A stretch of 64,000 bases of DNA from Trametes villosa (GCA_002964805.2 PUDQ02000001.1:3434001-3498000); one strand, 5' to 3'; positions 44,806 to 57,497 are shown, counted from the first letter of the stretch. Notes: a model not told the origin generated them from the sequence alone. Numbers and translations: made by a program.

Positions 44806-47800
44806 CTAGTACCACGTCATCCACCCGCTATCGGAGTACTCCTGGCTGAGCCACTTCAGGTTCTGCCCGAGTCCGTGTCCGAACGCCGGCGGGGTGCCCA
44901 TCCCGCCTCCGCCCCCGGCCCCGCCTCCGTTCCCTATGGGGGGCAGGTACGAGTCCGTCTGGCACCCCGACCGCTCCGCCGACACGCCAAAGCCCGTCGG
45001 GCCCGCGCCGTTGCGCTCCATCCCCGCGCCGTTCGGGACGGGCGCGACGAGGTGCAGCGGGCCCTTGGTGAGCACGGGGTCGCTCGGCGGCGGGTCCGTC
45101 GCGATCGCGTCCTGGAACGCGCGCACGAGCGACGGGTGCGCGCCCTCGAACGGGAACGGCGCGACGTCCGGGTCGCCGCTCGGCGCGGCGGCGGAGAGCG
45201 AGAGGCCCGCGCGGAGCGCGATCTTGCACACCTCGTCGTCCGGGTCCGGCTCGTGGTGCGTGCCGTACCGGTTCTGGAGGTAGTGCGAGCGCGAGCGGTC
45301 GAACAGGCCCTCGAGGATCGGCTGTGCGTGTGTGGCAGACGAGGGATGGGAAGGAAGTGCGGTAAGCGTCAGCGGACGGGTAAGGGGGCGAGAGGGCTGG
45401 GGGAGGCTGGACTGACCAGGGACTTCAGGGCGGTCGGGCAGCGATCGCTGACGTCCGCGTACAGCCGGAGCACCTTCGCGAACTCGAGCAGCGCGTTCGA
45501 TGTCATCATCGAGGGCGGCGCTCGGCAGAGCAGCAGGGACAGTGCCATCTGCCGGTGCCAACGGGGTTTAGCAGGCGTTCGGACGCGGAGAAGCGGGGGC
45601 AGCCAGGCACTTACGGCAGCCGACAGGCCCTCGAACCACAGAATCTGCTGTCGGACGGAGTACTCAGGCTGCTGCCTGTAGTACGTCTCGAGGCCCCAGA
45701 GGACGTTGAGCGATGCCTGGTAGACCGCGACCACGGAGCACGCGTATTTGTGGTTCGCCCAGAGGCCCTCGCCGAGTGCCTGCGTGAAGAACTGCCGGTG
45801 CAAGTTGAGGATGGCTATAATTGTGTGAGCTGCGAAGAACATGGTCAGGGCGAGCGTTCGCACGCACCGACGTCTCGTGTCATGTTCGTCCACATCTGCA
45901 CCAGACAGAGCCCGTTCCCGGCGGACGGCCCTGGCGCAATCTGCATGAACGAAGGCAACTGGAACTCCCGCACACGGGCATCCAGGGCGAGTATCTCCGC
46001 GTAGGGCGGAGGGTTAGGCGAGATGACTGCCTCGAGAATGGGGGCCGTGCACTGCGCCGTGAAAGTGTAATGCCACCGTTGATCTGTGTTGACAGCGAGA
46101 TTAAGTTCGGTCAGTGGATCGGAAGGGGAATGCGATGGACATACAGATCTCCCGCGGCCCTTGTGGGGGGTATTCGCTGCTGGTCGGCGGTTCGGCGTCA
46201 ACGTACCTCAAGGCGATAGAAGGTGGGCGCCGGAGCATCAGGGCCTTCGGGCGGTAACATCGGAGGTTAGCCAAGGCGCGAAACAAAGAAGGAGAAGTCG
46301 CGAACCAAGCGGTGGTCAACATTGAGCATGCACCATAGGAGCGTCTTCCGCTTATCTAGCTCCTCCGGAATGACCTTCGATCGGCTGGCATTACGGTCTG
46401 ACGCCAGAGGTAAGCGGAGGGGAAGACAGACATGGCACAGAGCGCTACTCACGGAGGCCAATCTGTCAGACGAGAGACCGTTAGCGGACAGCTTTAGCAG
46501 GTACGTCTGAGTGATTTACGTACCCCGACAGCGAGTTTGCTTGCGATGCCCTGTTAGTATGCACTGTCAATATCCGGCATTCATCCTTGCTCGCACCGGA
46601 AATGCTCACCAGCACTGCCCACCCATATTCAATCGCGTCCTTTTTCTCCACAGAGAACATTGTCAGGTACCGCGACATGTAGAACTAGCGTAACCGTCAA
46701 TGACACCAAACGTAAGCTGTCACCGGACGAGACGCACCAGCGCGTTGATCGCATCTATACTCGGTTCGTCGATGATCGAAGTCTCACACAACGCCGCTCT
46801 TGCGAGGTGGTGGTAGCGTTCCGCGTCCGGGACCCATGACTGGTGGCTGCGCCGCTGGTCCACACAGGTGCCGATGGCAAGAATGACGAGGAAATACGAC
46901 AGCCTGTGCGGGTTGAGCGTCGCGGCCGAGCAGTTGTACACGCTGTGGACCATGTTCGGTACCCCATCGCTGCCGTCAGAGTTCTGACTGTGCGCCAAGG
47001 TGAGTCAGCGTCACGTCGTAAGATGCCGCGAAGCACAAGGTTGGACGTGCTTCAAAAAGGAAAGCACGGAGAACGGAGGTAAGGGAGGAGCGGGGAGGAG
47101 ACGTACTGCCAGGCGGCATGTTCCGCCGCTTGTTCGCACAAGTAGCGCGCCTCGGCCTGCGTGGGCAGCATCTCGACGATACGTTGCCGGTAGCCCGAGT
47201 TGAGCTCGAACGTCAGAGGACTGGGTGCCGGGAACTTGTCGCTGACTTGGCGAATATCTAATGGAATCCCGTAGTCATCGTAGGCCGAGTTGAGGTACGA
47301 AGGCGAGAGACTCTGTCGCTAGGTGGGGCACTTCAGCACGAAGCTCAGGACACAACCCACGACAACTTACGTCTTCCCTAAGGGGGGAGCTGCCGGATGG
47401 TTGGAAGTCACTTCGTCGGCCACCAACCTCATTCGCAGATGGTGGCTCTACACCGAACAAGTCGGCGGACTTCTTGATGGAGAGCAGGTCATCTCTGAGC
47501 AGGATGTGATTGGGCTGCGTTTCTCCGAGTGCATCTTCGAGCTCGCGTATGCGGCTGCTCATTGACTTGATCTTCTCATGGAGCTGCTCTGTGTTTGCCA
47601 GGATAAACCTGAGCGGGGGTGTGAGTTTCCGCGTTTGTCCGACAGCAGTCATGAAGACTGACCTGCTGCCCTTGCCACCGGTGAGTGCGCCGTCGGGACA
47701 TATCTCTGCACAGCCTCGCTTGCAGCAAGATTGACACGGGAAAACACGATCACACTACGTCGGCAAGGTGAGAAGAGCGCGGGAACGGCCTGACGCGGTT

Positions 47801-48085
47801 CACGGACCTTCAACTTCAACCTGGACGGCAAGACGGCGGGGGTGAGTCGCGCGGCGCATGACAGACAAGGGAGACGGACCTCCTGCATTCCCCACAGGAC
47901 AGAGGCCGCTTCCTGTTCTTCTTGGAGGCGGCGTCCGCCGCTCCGTCCATGTCGGGGATTGCGGGCGCGCTGGGCCCGGGCTGCGGGGGAAGGACGAAGG
48001 CGGAGGGCGGGGGCGGGTTGGAGACGCGAGGCCGCTTGGGGAGCGGGGGGTAGTCCCCGCGGGAGGGGTCGTGGAGGGAGTGCAT
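44806..48085 (-). CDS. Zn2Cys6 fungal-type transcription factor with Fungal_trans domain
   Basis: Fifteen exons join to 797 residues: 47880-48085, 47808-47820, 47663-47754, 47371-47608, 47107-47318, 46738-46987, 46610-46684, 46524-46550, 46453-46462, 46306-46397, 46147... more exactly 46145-46244, 45868-46083, 45615-45829, 45417-45548, 44806-45321. The binuclear zinc cluster is CGECRRLKLKCDRVFPCQSC then CKRGCAEIC (Cys64, 67, 74, 80, 83, 92) and is split by two introns, with a 13 nt exon coding LKLK. A heptad-like linker (QLHEKIKSMSSRIRELEDAL) suggests dimerisation. The middle-homology domain has FYMSRYLTMFSVEKK, GIASKLAVGIGLHRN and the RPPSIALRY motif. The C-terminus is Gly-rich and ends SDSGWMTWY. 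The targets are unknown. Confidence 0.87.
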
Positions 48086-48310
48086 GGAGGAGAGAAGGAG
48101 AGAGCGTTCGGCGGTCGTGCACTCGCGCAGACTGACGGAGACACTGCGCGCGCCAACAATGCCGAAAAGAGCGGACATGAGTCCGTCCGAGGCTGGCACC
48201 CGCGTAGAGTTACTTTCCCTTTATTTTCCCCGCTAAGTCTATTCCCCTCCGATCGCGGCCCCGAGTCGGCGCTCCCGGCCCTGCCTGCCGACCTCAGCCT
48301 CTCCCCCGCC

Positions 48311-48865
48311 ATGTTCGTCCGTCCGCCCCGCGTCCCCCTCCGAGTCCGGTCCCTGCCCCTGCGCTCCGTTCCTCGCTCGACGTTCGCCCGGGGCGCGAGC
48401 AGGCACTCGAACCCGTGGCCGGACGTCCAGGCCTCCGCCGACGAGCAGCCCAAGGTCCGGACGTGGATGGGCAAGGCGTCCCGCATATCCAACTTCGTGA
48501 TCATCCCCAGTACGTGCTCCGCTGGCATGCGCGGCATCGCGTCGCATGATTTGATACTCGTCGGGCAGCTGTCCTGCTCTACGCAGTGTTCTACGCTGAT
48601 TTCGGGGACCACGAGCACGTCTTCCAGCCGGTCAGTCCTCCGTCATACCTGTCACTCCTCCCTGCTGATATCATCCCCCGGCCAGCCGAGACGATGGCTC
48701 GACGCGCAGAAGGCGTCCTTCTTCTCCCTCTCCCCCGAGGAGCAAAAGCTGGCCGGGGTCGCACCGGCGAAGTCAGACAAATCTGATGAAAGCTCGGGTG
48801 CTGAGCAATCATGGTGCGTGTTCCTGCCCGCTCGCGTTCACACCCTCCCCTTACCGGCCTGCTAG
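48311..48865 (+). CDS. Small predicted mitochondrial single-pass membrane protein
   Basis: Three exons (48311-48509, 48569-48630, 48686-48865) encode 146 residues. The first about 35 residues are Arg-rich with no acidic residue (MFVRPPRVPLRVRSLPLRSV), a strong import presequence. A single hydrophobic helix, SNFVIIPTVLLYAVFYADFG, is assembled only by splicing and is followed by DHEHVFQP, RRWLDAQKASFFSLSPEEQK and a Lys/Ser-rich end. I do not recognise the family; a small inner-membrane subunit or assembly factor is possible. Near the end, a GTGCGT donor could be spliced to create an immediate TGA, giving a protein about 17 residues shorter. It is divergent from the Zn2Cys6 gene, 225 nt away. 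Confidence 0.72.
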   Translation: MFVRPPRVPLRVRSLPLRSVPRSTFARGASRHSNPWPDVQASADEQPKVRTWMGKASRISNFVIIPSTCSAGMRGIASHDLILVGQLSCSTQCSTLISGTTSTSSSRSVLRHTCHSSLLISSPGQPRRWLDAQKASFFSLSPEEQKLAGVAPAKSDKSDESSGAEQSWCVFLPARVHTLPLPAC

Positions 48866-51800
48866 ACACCTCCGTATCCTTCGGAGTGACTACATATCAT
48901 CGGCCTGATCAATTGCCAATGCTGCACGACCATAATGTCCAGCGCTCGGTAAATCCCTTCGCTGAGTGGTGTGTCGTCCGTGTCATTCGGGCATACGCAG
49001 GCGCGCCGCATTTGGCAAGTTTTGCTCCCACCGGAAAATACCACGATACCCAGGGAGCGACCGTTTGCTAGTTCTTACGGGTCTGGCGTGTCCTCGCTCA
49101 TCCTAGACCTATTCATGTGCATGTTCTAGGTGCGGTGTTACGGTGGACGTGCACACGTTGCAATTGCGAATGTCGCGTGAACCGAACGCTTCTCCGGTTT
49201 GGCACCGGTGGATTCGAAGATCATGCCGGTCCCCTTCCATTCGCAGCACCAGGCGAGGATCTGGAATGGAACATTGACCGACACTCCTATGCCTCTGCAC
49301 CCGCCGGACAAGAAGGCCCTTCACGTGCTGCTCGCATGTGGCGTTGCCCCAAGAAACAGTCAACGCTGACATGCCGTAAGGGCGCCCTTCTCAGCTCTCG
49401 AGTCTCTCACCAGTCTGATGAGCGGCCCAGAGCCTGTGACCGGACGCGCTGAGACGCCGTTTTCATGGGCACCTTACCCACCACAGGAAGTTACCGGTAG
49501 GTTTCCTTCTACATTACCCCACGGCCTATTCTTGAGGATTCTCAACTCTCCATCTCCACTTCATTATCGGCGAAAGCCACGCACACGCGTATAATAGGCC
49601 GGACCCATCGGAGCGGTTATACTACGGCCTTCAGGAACTCAGCAAGTGTCTTCGAACTGGCCGTGCGCGACGCCGATGAATGCACTACCCAGCTGTTCGC
49701 GGAGTGCATGCGGACTTTGGACGATATGGCATTGACATCAAATGTTCGAGCCCACGTCCCGGGGCAAATCCCGGAGTAATTCCTGACATTCTGTGCTCTC
49801 CGAACCCCGGGACGTAAACTTACGGTGTTCAATGAAATAGGCGTGTTGGCTATTAATACGCCCTCGACGTCGCGCGAGATTCCGACACGCCCACGGAGCC
49901 GCTCGCGCCGGCGTCGTCGGCAGAGGTGCAAGGTGCAATGTCCCCCTTCGCTCGAGGTATCATACACGCCACGCTCACCCAACGCACCGCGCCGTAGCTC
50001 GCCGGTGCAGCCTCTCACAGGAACCCGCATCCGTGCAAACCCCCAAATTGAACTTAATGCCCACCCAATGATATTCCCGCCGCCCCAAACCACAGAACAC
50101 CCGACATTGCTTCCGCGAGTTAATCATCATCATCAATAACCCAGGACGGCCCCAAACGCCAAACGCAAGATCTCCAACGCGGACTGCCCGCCCGCCAATC
50201 TGCTCGAAGCTCGAACAACCTCGCCCGCTGCCTTTTCCGCCGTCGCCGCGCTCGAAGTCGCTGAACGCGGCATCTTGGCATCTCGGCGGCGGCACCGCCA
50301 CGGCACGCAGCATAACGCCGCTCGCGCCGGGCGGAGTGCACCCGCTGACTGGCAGAGTCGCTGCCGCCGTCCCGTCCCCCTCGGTCGGCCGAGTAGGGGC
50401 AAGGCGGTGAGACGCATCTCGCGCGCGGCGCCCGAAACACACACCGCCGCTGAGTTGCTCAGCAGGGAGGGGGGCGCGCGGAACGATCGGATCCGCGCGG
50501 TGCGCCACCGCCTTGCCTCGTTCGCGCTCATGAAACGCGCCTGTGCGGGTGCGCCACCAGGCCGTGCGGGCACCGTCTGACGGTGAGTTGTGCTCCTCAT
50601 GGTATTTTACCATGATATACCTACAGTACAAGATTATGGCTGACCTTGCGTTGAGTTGCAAGACGACCAGTTATATTTACCCCCCAAACCCCGAAACATA
50701 CGCAGCCTGAACCACCGCGGACAAGGCCGAGGCATTACAACACGCACCCCCGAGGAAACGACGCTCCCGGAGCGAGGTGTGCTCGGACACGACCCGCAGC
50801 CCGTGCCGAGCCGACCTTGTGCTGCTCCTCGCTTCCCGCACACGCTCGAGGTCCGGTCGCCCACCCTCCGCGCCTCCCGCTGCGCGCCCATCGCTGCGAT
50901 GACCATCGTCCGTCGCCGAGCCCCCGCCGTCCTGTTGAACTGTCCTGCCCAGACGCCCATACATCCGCGTCGGCGCCCATGGTCATCTGCGCAGTCCCTA
51001 GTCACAGGCCGCAGGCGGCTACCACTGGGCAGGCTGTCCGCCGCAGGCGGAGCGAGCGCATACGTCCGCTAAGCTTTCGCCGCTCGCGCGCCCTGCACGT
51101 CACCCGCCCTCTGGCTGGGCACCGGGCCTGGCTTCGCTTCCAGCGCCTGCTGCGTCGCCTTCCCCGATAGGACAACTGCACTTCTATGCCAAACGGGGAC
51201 CGCGTGCTCCGAAGGCCTTCGCGTCCCACCTCCGTGCCCCTCGCGGGCTGCTGCCCTAAGGCCTGGCTTAGGTGATGCGCCGCCGGTGCCTGGACGATGC
51301 GGGCCTGCGCGTGTGGGCCCGAGTGGCTAGCGTCATGCGCGGGCTTTTGCGTGGGTTTTGCCTGTTTCGGCCGTGCGGGGAATGGGAAATGAAGACGTGC
51401 ACACGAGCGTGTCGGTGGCCGTCGTGGGTGGAGCCAGGTGTTTTGCCACGCGTTCAAGGACACAGGGGATAGTCCGGGAAGTGTGTCTCCTTGATGCGTT
51501 CGAGGTATGTGCGTCATTCGCTCTTGCACGTCTAGAGGGCCATCGAGCCTGACCGGCTCGGCCAGTCCGTGTACACGCTGTCGCTCGCTTGCCGACATAT
51601 GCATGTGCTTTGTGGCCCAAGTCAAGCTCGCCACGCTGCGCGAGAGTCATAGTTCGATGGCCGCAGGCACCTGTCACTGTGCTGTTCTGCATATCATGGG
51701 AGAAAGTCATGGCGCCAGTTGCCCGCTGGCGTCATTGCTTGCTCCCGCATTGACGTGTATGGGCTGTCATATCACAACAACAGCAGTTCGTCGCACACCA

Positions 51801-52950
51801 CAGCTCTGCGCGCAGAATTGTGGCAGTCTGAGGCGCCGAATCCCGATCTGTTCGGATGGTGTCCTCAAGGGCGACAGTCGGACGGCATGTTGACTCGTAT
51901 GGCACGCCTGCTTTGTGCATAACATTCACACAGTGCTATACGTCACTTTGAAGAAGAGGGACCCAGGCGTGGACCGCCAATCTGCCGTTGCTGTACTAGC
52001 CCGCGGATAAGGTCATGCCGTGGGTCAGTCAAAGACGTAGACGGCTTTCGACCTGCTTCTGCTTTTCATGGTGTGGTCGTCTCTAAGTGATTACCATCGG
52101 CATAGCGATGGGTATGTACTGCACCAATGAATGAATAGATAAATTACAAGCACTGCTGCGAAGCAGTCTCCGGTCAGGTTGAGGGTGATTCAAAAGGATG
52201 CCTAGATGCGAAGGACCGCGCATATGACGTACTCTAGTGACTCTTCTTCCTGAAGAGACAAACACAACGCAATTTGTAAATTTTGAGCGACGCACCGATA
52301 ATTTTAGAGCGGCTTCCCGGATGACCCTTTGAAGACCGGAATTCTTACGCGGGTTGATGCTTCGATCCGGCCAATCAGCGGGTTCGATGAGAGCGCTTCA
52401 ACAGCCGGAGCTTGCCCTGAAGCTCTTTGCGATCCTTCGGAAGGGGAGATTCATGCGCCAGGGAGCTCTCAGGAGGGACTTGGTAGCGTCCACGACGTGG
52501 AGAGTGGTGGAGGACAAGCAAACAGGCTCGGGCGGACGAAGGGGATTGGTGGTGGATTGGGAGCGTTGTGATTGGCCGGGAAGTTTGCCCGGATAGGGCA
52601 AGTGTCGTAGATCGTCTGCACCGCCTCGGACGCCACTTGACCCATGCCGCGAACGTCCTGCCGACCAGGCTTGAGTGAGAGCGGTCGCGCTCGCTCCCTC
52701 CTGACTCAGGCAGGCATCCAGACTCCAAGGAGGGTCACAAGAACAGGCAGGGATTCCGAATGAGCCAAGGATTCCGAATCGCGCAACAACCAATGAAAAC
52801 GGCCGGCGCGAACTCTAAAACATCGCAGCGGTCGCCCTCGGGACGGTTCTCGGAGCGTTACGGACGTCCCGGCTGCGAACAGTTATATAGCGATGGGGGC
52901 CCCGCGCTTTTTGTCATTTCCATACGCTATCTTCGCCCATCGTCTGAGAC
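48866..52950. other. Gene-poor stretch, 4.1 kb
   Basis: This is the longest gap in the window. Open frames are short or GC-rich and overlapping (for example 51002-51634 minus, 50133-50600 minus), with no domain or consistent splice joins. No transposase, reverse transcriptase, terminal repeats or tRNA boxes are seen. It contains a perfect 8 bp inverted repeat, TCATGGTA-TTT-TACCATGA (50597-50615). The right end is the AOX promoter, with a TATATA at about 52883-52889. Confidence 0.4.
52883..52889 (+). promoter_or_regulatory. Possible TATA box of alternative oxidase
   Basis: TTATATA lies about 62 nt before the AOX start codon. It is the only such box close to the gene. Confidence 0.4.
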
Positions 52951-54680
52951 ATGCACGCCCCACTCTCACCCGTCGCCGTGGGTAGGATGCTGCCCACTTC
53001 GATGAGGGCCTTCCCCATCCACCGCACCCTCCTCCGACCCTGCGTCGCGTCTTCATCTCGGCGCTGCTTTGGGACCTCTACTCCTCGCAAGGTCATCACT
53101 GCTAAGAGGACCGACGAGAAGTCACCACTGGGTCCGGGGACAGAGGGTCCACACATCAGTACGTCCACAAGCATGGGTCCACGCTGTCGTCCAATAAGCG
53201 CTGAGCATTTTGTCAGAGGACTTGCCCCCCACAGCGCCTGTGGCCGTCAATGTCGCGGACCACAACATCAAGGGAGACTGGGTTCTCTTCCATCCAGTAT
53301 ATACCCCGGAGGAACTTCGCTCGGTCGAGGTGAGTATAGCACAAGCGCCCATCACTGTTCGTCCCTGAACGTTGCTCACATGTTATGCAGGTGTTGCACA
53401 GGGAGGCGAAGACGGTTTCAGATAGGATTGCATACTCCTTCGTCAGGCTCGCGAGGTTAGTCAACACTCAGTCGACCCCCTCCTGCCGCCTTCGACAATG
53501 CTGACGTTCATTTTTTCAATAGATGGGGCTTCGATCTAGTCTCTGGATACAAGCACAAGCCTCTCCCACCCAACGCGAACGAAATGTCATTAGAGGAGCT
53601 TCGGCGCGGTGGTTACCTCATGGATGAGTCGCAGTGGCTGAGGGTAAGCGTACCCATCATAGCCAGGGCCCGTAAGCTTACGTCTTGCATGCAGCGTATC
53701 CTATTCCTCGAGAGCATCGCGGCCGTGCCCGGGATGGTCGCCGCTGCCCTCCGTCACCTCCGTAGTCTACGCCTCATGGTATGTACATGCAAGGTGGATA
53801 TATGCGTTATGTCTCATGCATTGCTATACAGCGACGCGACAGTGGCTGGATCCATACGCTACTTGAGGAAGCCGAGAACGAGCGGATGCACCTCATGTCA
53901 GCGTCTCCTCACCAACCTTATCAGTGCATCACTCACGGTTATTCCAGGACGTTCATGACGTTGAAGAACCCTTCCGTCCTCTTCCGAGCCATGGTCATCG
54001 CCGCCCAAGGTGTCTTCTACAACGCCTTTTGTGAGTCTCGCTCCACTACCTGTGTAGTTCGTGTTCACTCCACTCACACATATTCCCAGTCCTGTGCTAC
54101 ATGATCTCTCCTAGCACATGCCATCGCTTCGTCGGGCACCTGGAAGAAGAGGCAGTCATCACCTAGTACGTCCCCCCCTTGCCCTCCCGCTCAACATATA
54201 CTGACCGTCCAATCAGCACTCGTGTCATCCAAGAGATCGAGGCGAACCACCTCCCCAACTGGTACGTCCCCCGCCTCCCGCGCCTTCTTCCCCACGCCTT
54301 ATGCTCACTTGCCTGCGCTTGCAGGTCGAACCTGCCCGCGCCCGAGATCGCGAAGGACTACTGGCGGCTCGGCCCGGACGCGTCCTTCCTCGACGTCGTC
54401 TACGCCGTGCGCAGCGACGAGAGCACCCACCGCTTCGTGAACCACAGCCTCGCGAGCCTCAAGTACGCGTCCGACGTGAACCCGTTCGCGCTCCGCGAGC
54501 CCGGCATGACGACCAAGGGCACGCACATTTGGTGTGTCCCACTTCCCTTCTCGCGTGTTTGGCGGATGGTTGCTGATTGACGTTCGCATTGGCAGCTTCG
54601 AGCGCGAGGACTCGGCGAAGTTCATAGAGGACTCGCACAAAATGATCGAAGACGGGGCCGCGCGCAAGAGCGAGCTGTGA
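52951..54680 (+). CDS. AOX1: Alternative oxidase, mitochondrial
   Basis: A di-iron ubiquinol oxidase of the inner mitochondrial membrane that bypasses complexes III and IV. Eleven exons (52951-53158, 53217-53329, 53391-53455, 53523-53643, 53695-53778, 53832-53896, 53948-54030, 54090-54165, 54217-54261, 54325-54531, 54596-54680) give 383 residues. An Arg/Ser-rich presequence is followed by YRHKP-like ubiquinol-side sequence. All iron ligands are present: Glu175 in [12 protein letters not shown], Glu214 and His217 in [11 protein letters not shown], the Glu in [12 protein letters not shown] (about 265-267), and Glu319 and His322 in [12 protein letters not shown]. The start at 52951 gives the longest presequence; ATGs at 52987 and 53002 are alternatives. 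Fungal AOX is usually induced when cytochrome respiration is blocked or under oxidative stress. Confidence 0.95.
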
Positions 54681-55092
54681 CCCCGGTCCATTTCTCGCCT
54701 TTCACCCAGTGCTTGTGGCACATTCTTCTTGGTGTCGTATTTATCTATACTCTGTGGCATTCCTTCCGCGCCTCGCACGGACTGTACATCTCTACCATCA
54801 CGACCACCCCCACTCACTTAGCATATACTGTAACACCTAACTTGTACATCCACGACGACTGCGTCGACATCTTGAATAGCACAATTTGCATGCCCTATAT
54901 GCGCCCTTGCGAGCTCCAAGTGAGACCGACTTCGCTCATTCGCGTGGGCATAGCAAATCAGCATGGCGCGGCAAGGTGTAGTGTACAAGTTCCCTAGCAT
55001 ACTCCTAAATTCATAACGGCGGGCAGTAATCATCGACAACAGAGCAACGAAAAGATGCAGCAACTTGACTTCGAGGATCGGGCAAGGGCCGC
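54681..55092. other. Intergenic between convergent AOX and CHFR-like genes
   Basis: 412 nt holding both 3' ends. No gene is seen. Confidence 0.5.
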
Positions 55093-57198
55093 TCAAAGCA
55101 GCGCGTCGACTTCATCGCGGAAATCCTGGGAGGAAGGGCCAGAGACGAAGCTGTCGGGGTCGTACGACGGGGCGGCGCCGAAATCCCGCGCGAGCGCGGC
55201 CGCAATCGCAGAGCGAGATACCGACGGCCCTGGAGCGGCGTCGACAGGGCGGGGCGCGGGCGCGGGCGGTTCCTCGAGGGGCGGCGGGACGAGGGGTGGG
55301 AAGTCGGCTGCGGAAGCTAGGTTCGGTTCGCGCAGGGGGACGGGCGCGGGGGCTGGCGCTGGATCCGCGGGGTCGGGAGGGGCGATGAGGTGATTGACTA
55401 AGGTTGTGGGCTTCAATACGGGTGTGAACTTGGGAGCAAAAAGGCACTCACATTCTTTCGCATGGGCTATCGATTTCGAGGGCGCCATAAGCACGCTAGG
55501 TCGGAAACTCAAGAAGGCGGGAGCACTCACCATGGTCCTTCTGTCTCGGGCACTGGCCGCCTAACGCACAATCTGGGCGGGCCATGACGTGCTCTTCGAG
55601 GAAGCCCTTCTTGCGCTCTCGGATCCACCAATCTCGGAGGCCGTATAACAGCACCTCCGCGGCGCACATCCTGCATATCCGGGTCCGCGGCGCATTGGGA
55701 TCCGGGTCGATACCGCCGGGTGTGGGGTGAAGATCCATGAAGAGCTCGAGTTCGATGAGCGGTGCGAACGAGCGTGGCTGACTTTGAATATGCGCGACGA
55801 TCTGTGACATAGTGGCATGTTCGTCTTGACATGTTGCGTGCGGATAGAAGCTGGGAGACGCACCTCTCGGTATATGTGTCTCGGAGAGAGGCCTTGAGCG
55901 GTCAGGTAATCAAGCATAATGTCGACCTCGACCGTATTGCCGTCGAAGCAATCGTATACTTCGCCGCATTGAATCAGATCACTCAGGTCTGAGAAGCCGT
56001 GTGGGTGCTGTATGGCGAGAGGAGCAGCGATGCATCGTTGGGGAATGCCAATCCCGCAAAACGATACTTGGCAGAAGTCGCATCTTGTGGTCGTCGGCGC
56101 TTGTAATGCTAGGACGTTCTCGCTGGATGCGCAAATCGCATGTTAGGCGAATGGACGCACTGCGTACTGGGTTTACGCACCAGTTGCCGCATACACCATG
56201 ACCGGGAGGGTTCCCGTCGTCGATAGGCCATGCATGGGTAGGATCATTGTCGGGATCAACGATGGGCTGAGGACATCTCCAACCCCATTGGTTCCCGGGT
56301 ACACAATGTGGACAGGGTCTGACATAGGTGCCATTCGAGGCAGGTACGTTTGGCTCGGGCGATGCCTGTCGGGGACTTGGTATCTGTGCAGTTATGTGAG
56401 CCGATGGCCACACTACTAGGATCGTAAGCGCGTACCCTAAGATGTAAGCCGGGCTGATAGAGCGCATCTGCTTGCATCCGTTCGGAGACCGACCGAGCCT
56501 TGCCAGGAGCATGTCGCAGTAATGTTTCCACAACCGTTTGAAGAGGCCGAGAGTATACGACGCTTGTAGAGATGGTTCTGCATGCCGGACAATTCGTGCC
56601 GCCGTTCTACGAAGGTGAGGCGTTAGCTCATTGGCTTAGATTCATATGCGAGCCGACCACAGTATTACGTGTAGCGACCATAGGCCGTTATGCGGAGACA
56701 CATATAGGCAGGTTTGCACACGACCGAACACGGCTCGAAGGACCGAATGACACAACAAGAGGTAAGAGGTACTCACCCGTATCCAGAGGGTGACGCAACT
56801 GTGTTTGCACACCCAGCTTGAGCATACAACCTCTCGCACACCACCTACAGCACCACTCACCTCCCACAGAAGAAATGCTGACATGGTGCGACGACCACCG
56901 GCCGATACACAATCGCCGAGCAGCACCCGCACTGCAGCTCCTCCTCCAGGCTGTCCGCGAGCGGCCCCGAGGTATCCGCGCTAGCACCGGAGCCCGCCAC
57001 GTCCTCCTGTACCGAGGTCTCTCTGTCCTCCCGCAGTCGCTTGCGGCTGGACCCAGCGTCGGGCACATCCTCGAAGGCCTGCGACGCGCTGCGCTTCAGA
57101 GGCGCGCTGGTGGCGCTCGGGGGGAACGCCTCCAGCGGTTCGATCGGTCGGGCCCCGGAGGTGTCTTCCGCTACAGGGTCTGGTAAAGCAATATCCAT
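55093..57198 (-). CDS. RING-finger E3 ubiquitin ligase, CHFR-like
   Basis: Eight exons (56861-57198, 56777-56798, 56436-56606, 56181-56383, 55864-56122, 55531-55801, 55452-55466, 55093-55397) encode 527 residues. The RING lies at about 100-140: LQCGCCSAIVYRPVVVAPCQ, then HFFCGSCVTLWIRNGG and TNCPACR; exons 1 to 3 must be joined to build it. A cysteine-rich part resembling the CHFR C-terminal domain follows (VRPCPHCVPGNQWGWRCPQP, then TRCDFCQVSFCGIGIPQRC and RICRMCAAEVLLYGLRDWW). No FHA domain is visible at the N-terminus, unlike animal CHFR and yeast Dma1/2. The last 100 residues are Pro/Ala-rich. Exons of 22 and 15 nt occur. CHFR proteins act in mitotic checkpoints; that role here is inferred. 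Confidence 0.83.
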
Positions 57199-57497
57199 GT
57201 TTACACGGCAGTTAACAGTTTCGCAGAGACGAGTTCCGCAGACAAGATGGTGGTCAGTGGCTAAGAGAGTGCGATATTGTGACCGCCAAATTCGGGTTGG
57301 ACCCATATTAGGCGCTCGTCTCACGATGTGATCGGGACCTACTGGGCGCTTGTGGACCTGTCAGGTGCTTGGCGTCAGCAGCTTCGCGACGCGCTCATTT
57401 CGACGCGACGACGCGACGCGTTGCTGTCTTTCTTTCCTTGACTCTCACTCACATCTATGCAAGATGTCGTTCGTGTCAAGTGTGTCTCTGCGAGAGA

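Noticed and set aside
51002..51634. 210-codon minus-strand open frame in the 4 kb gap
   Set aside because: The composition is His/Arg/Pro-rich without hydrophobic core patterns, and no splice sites or homologous motifs are seen.
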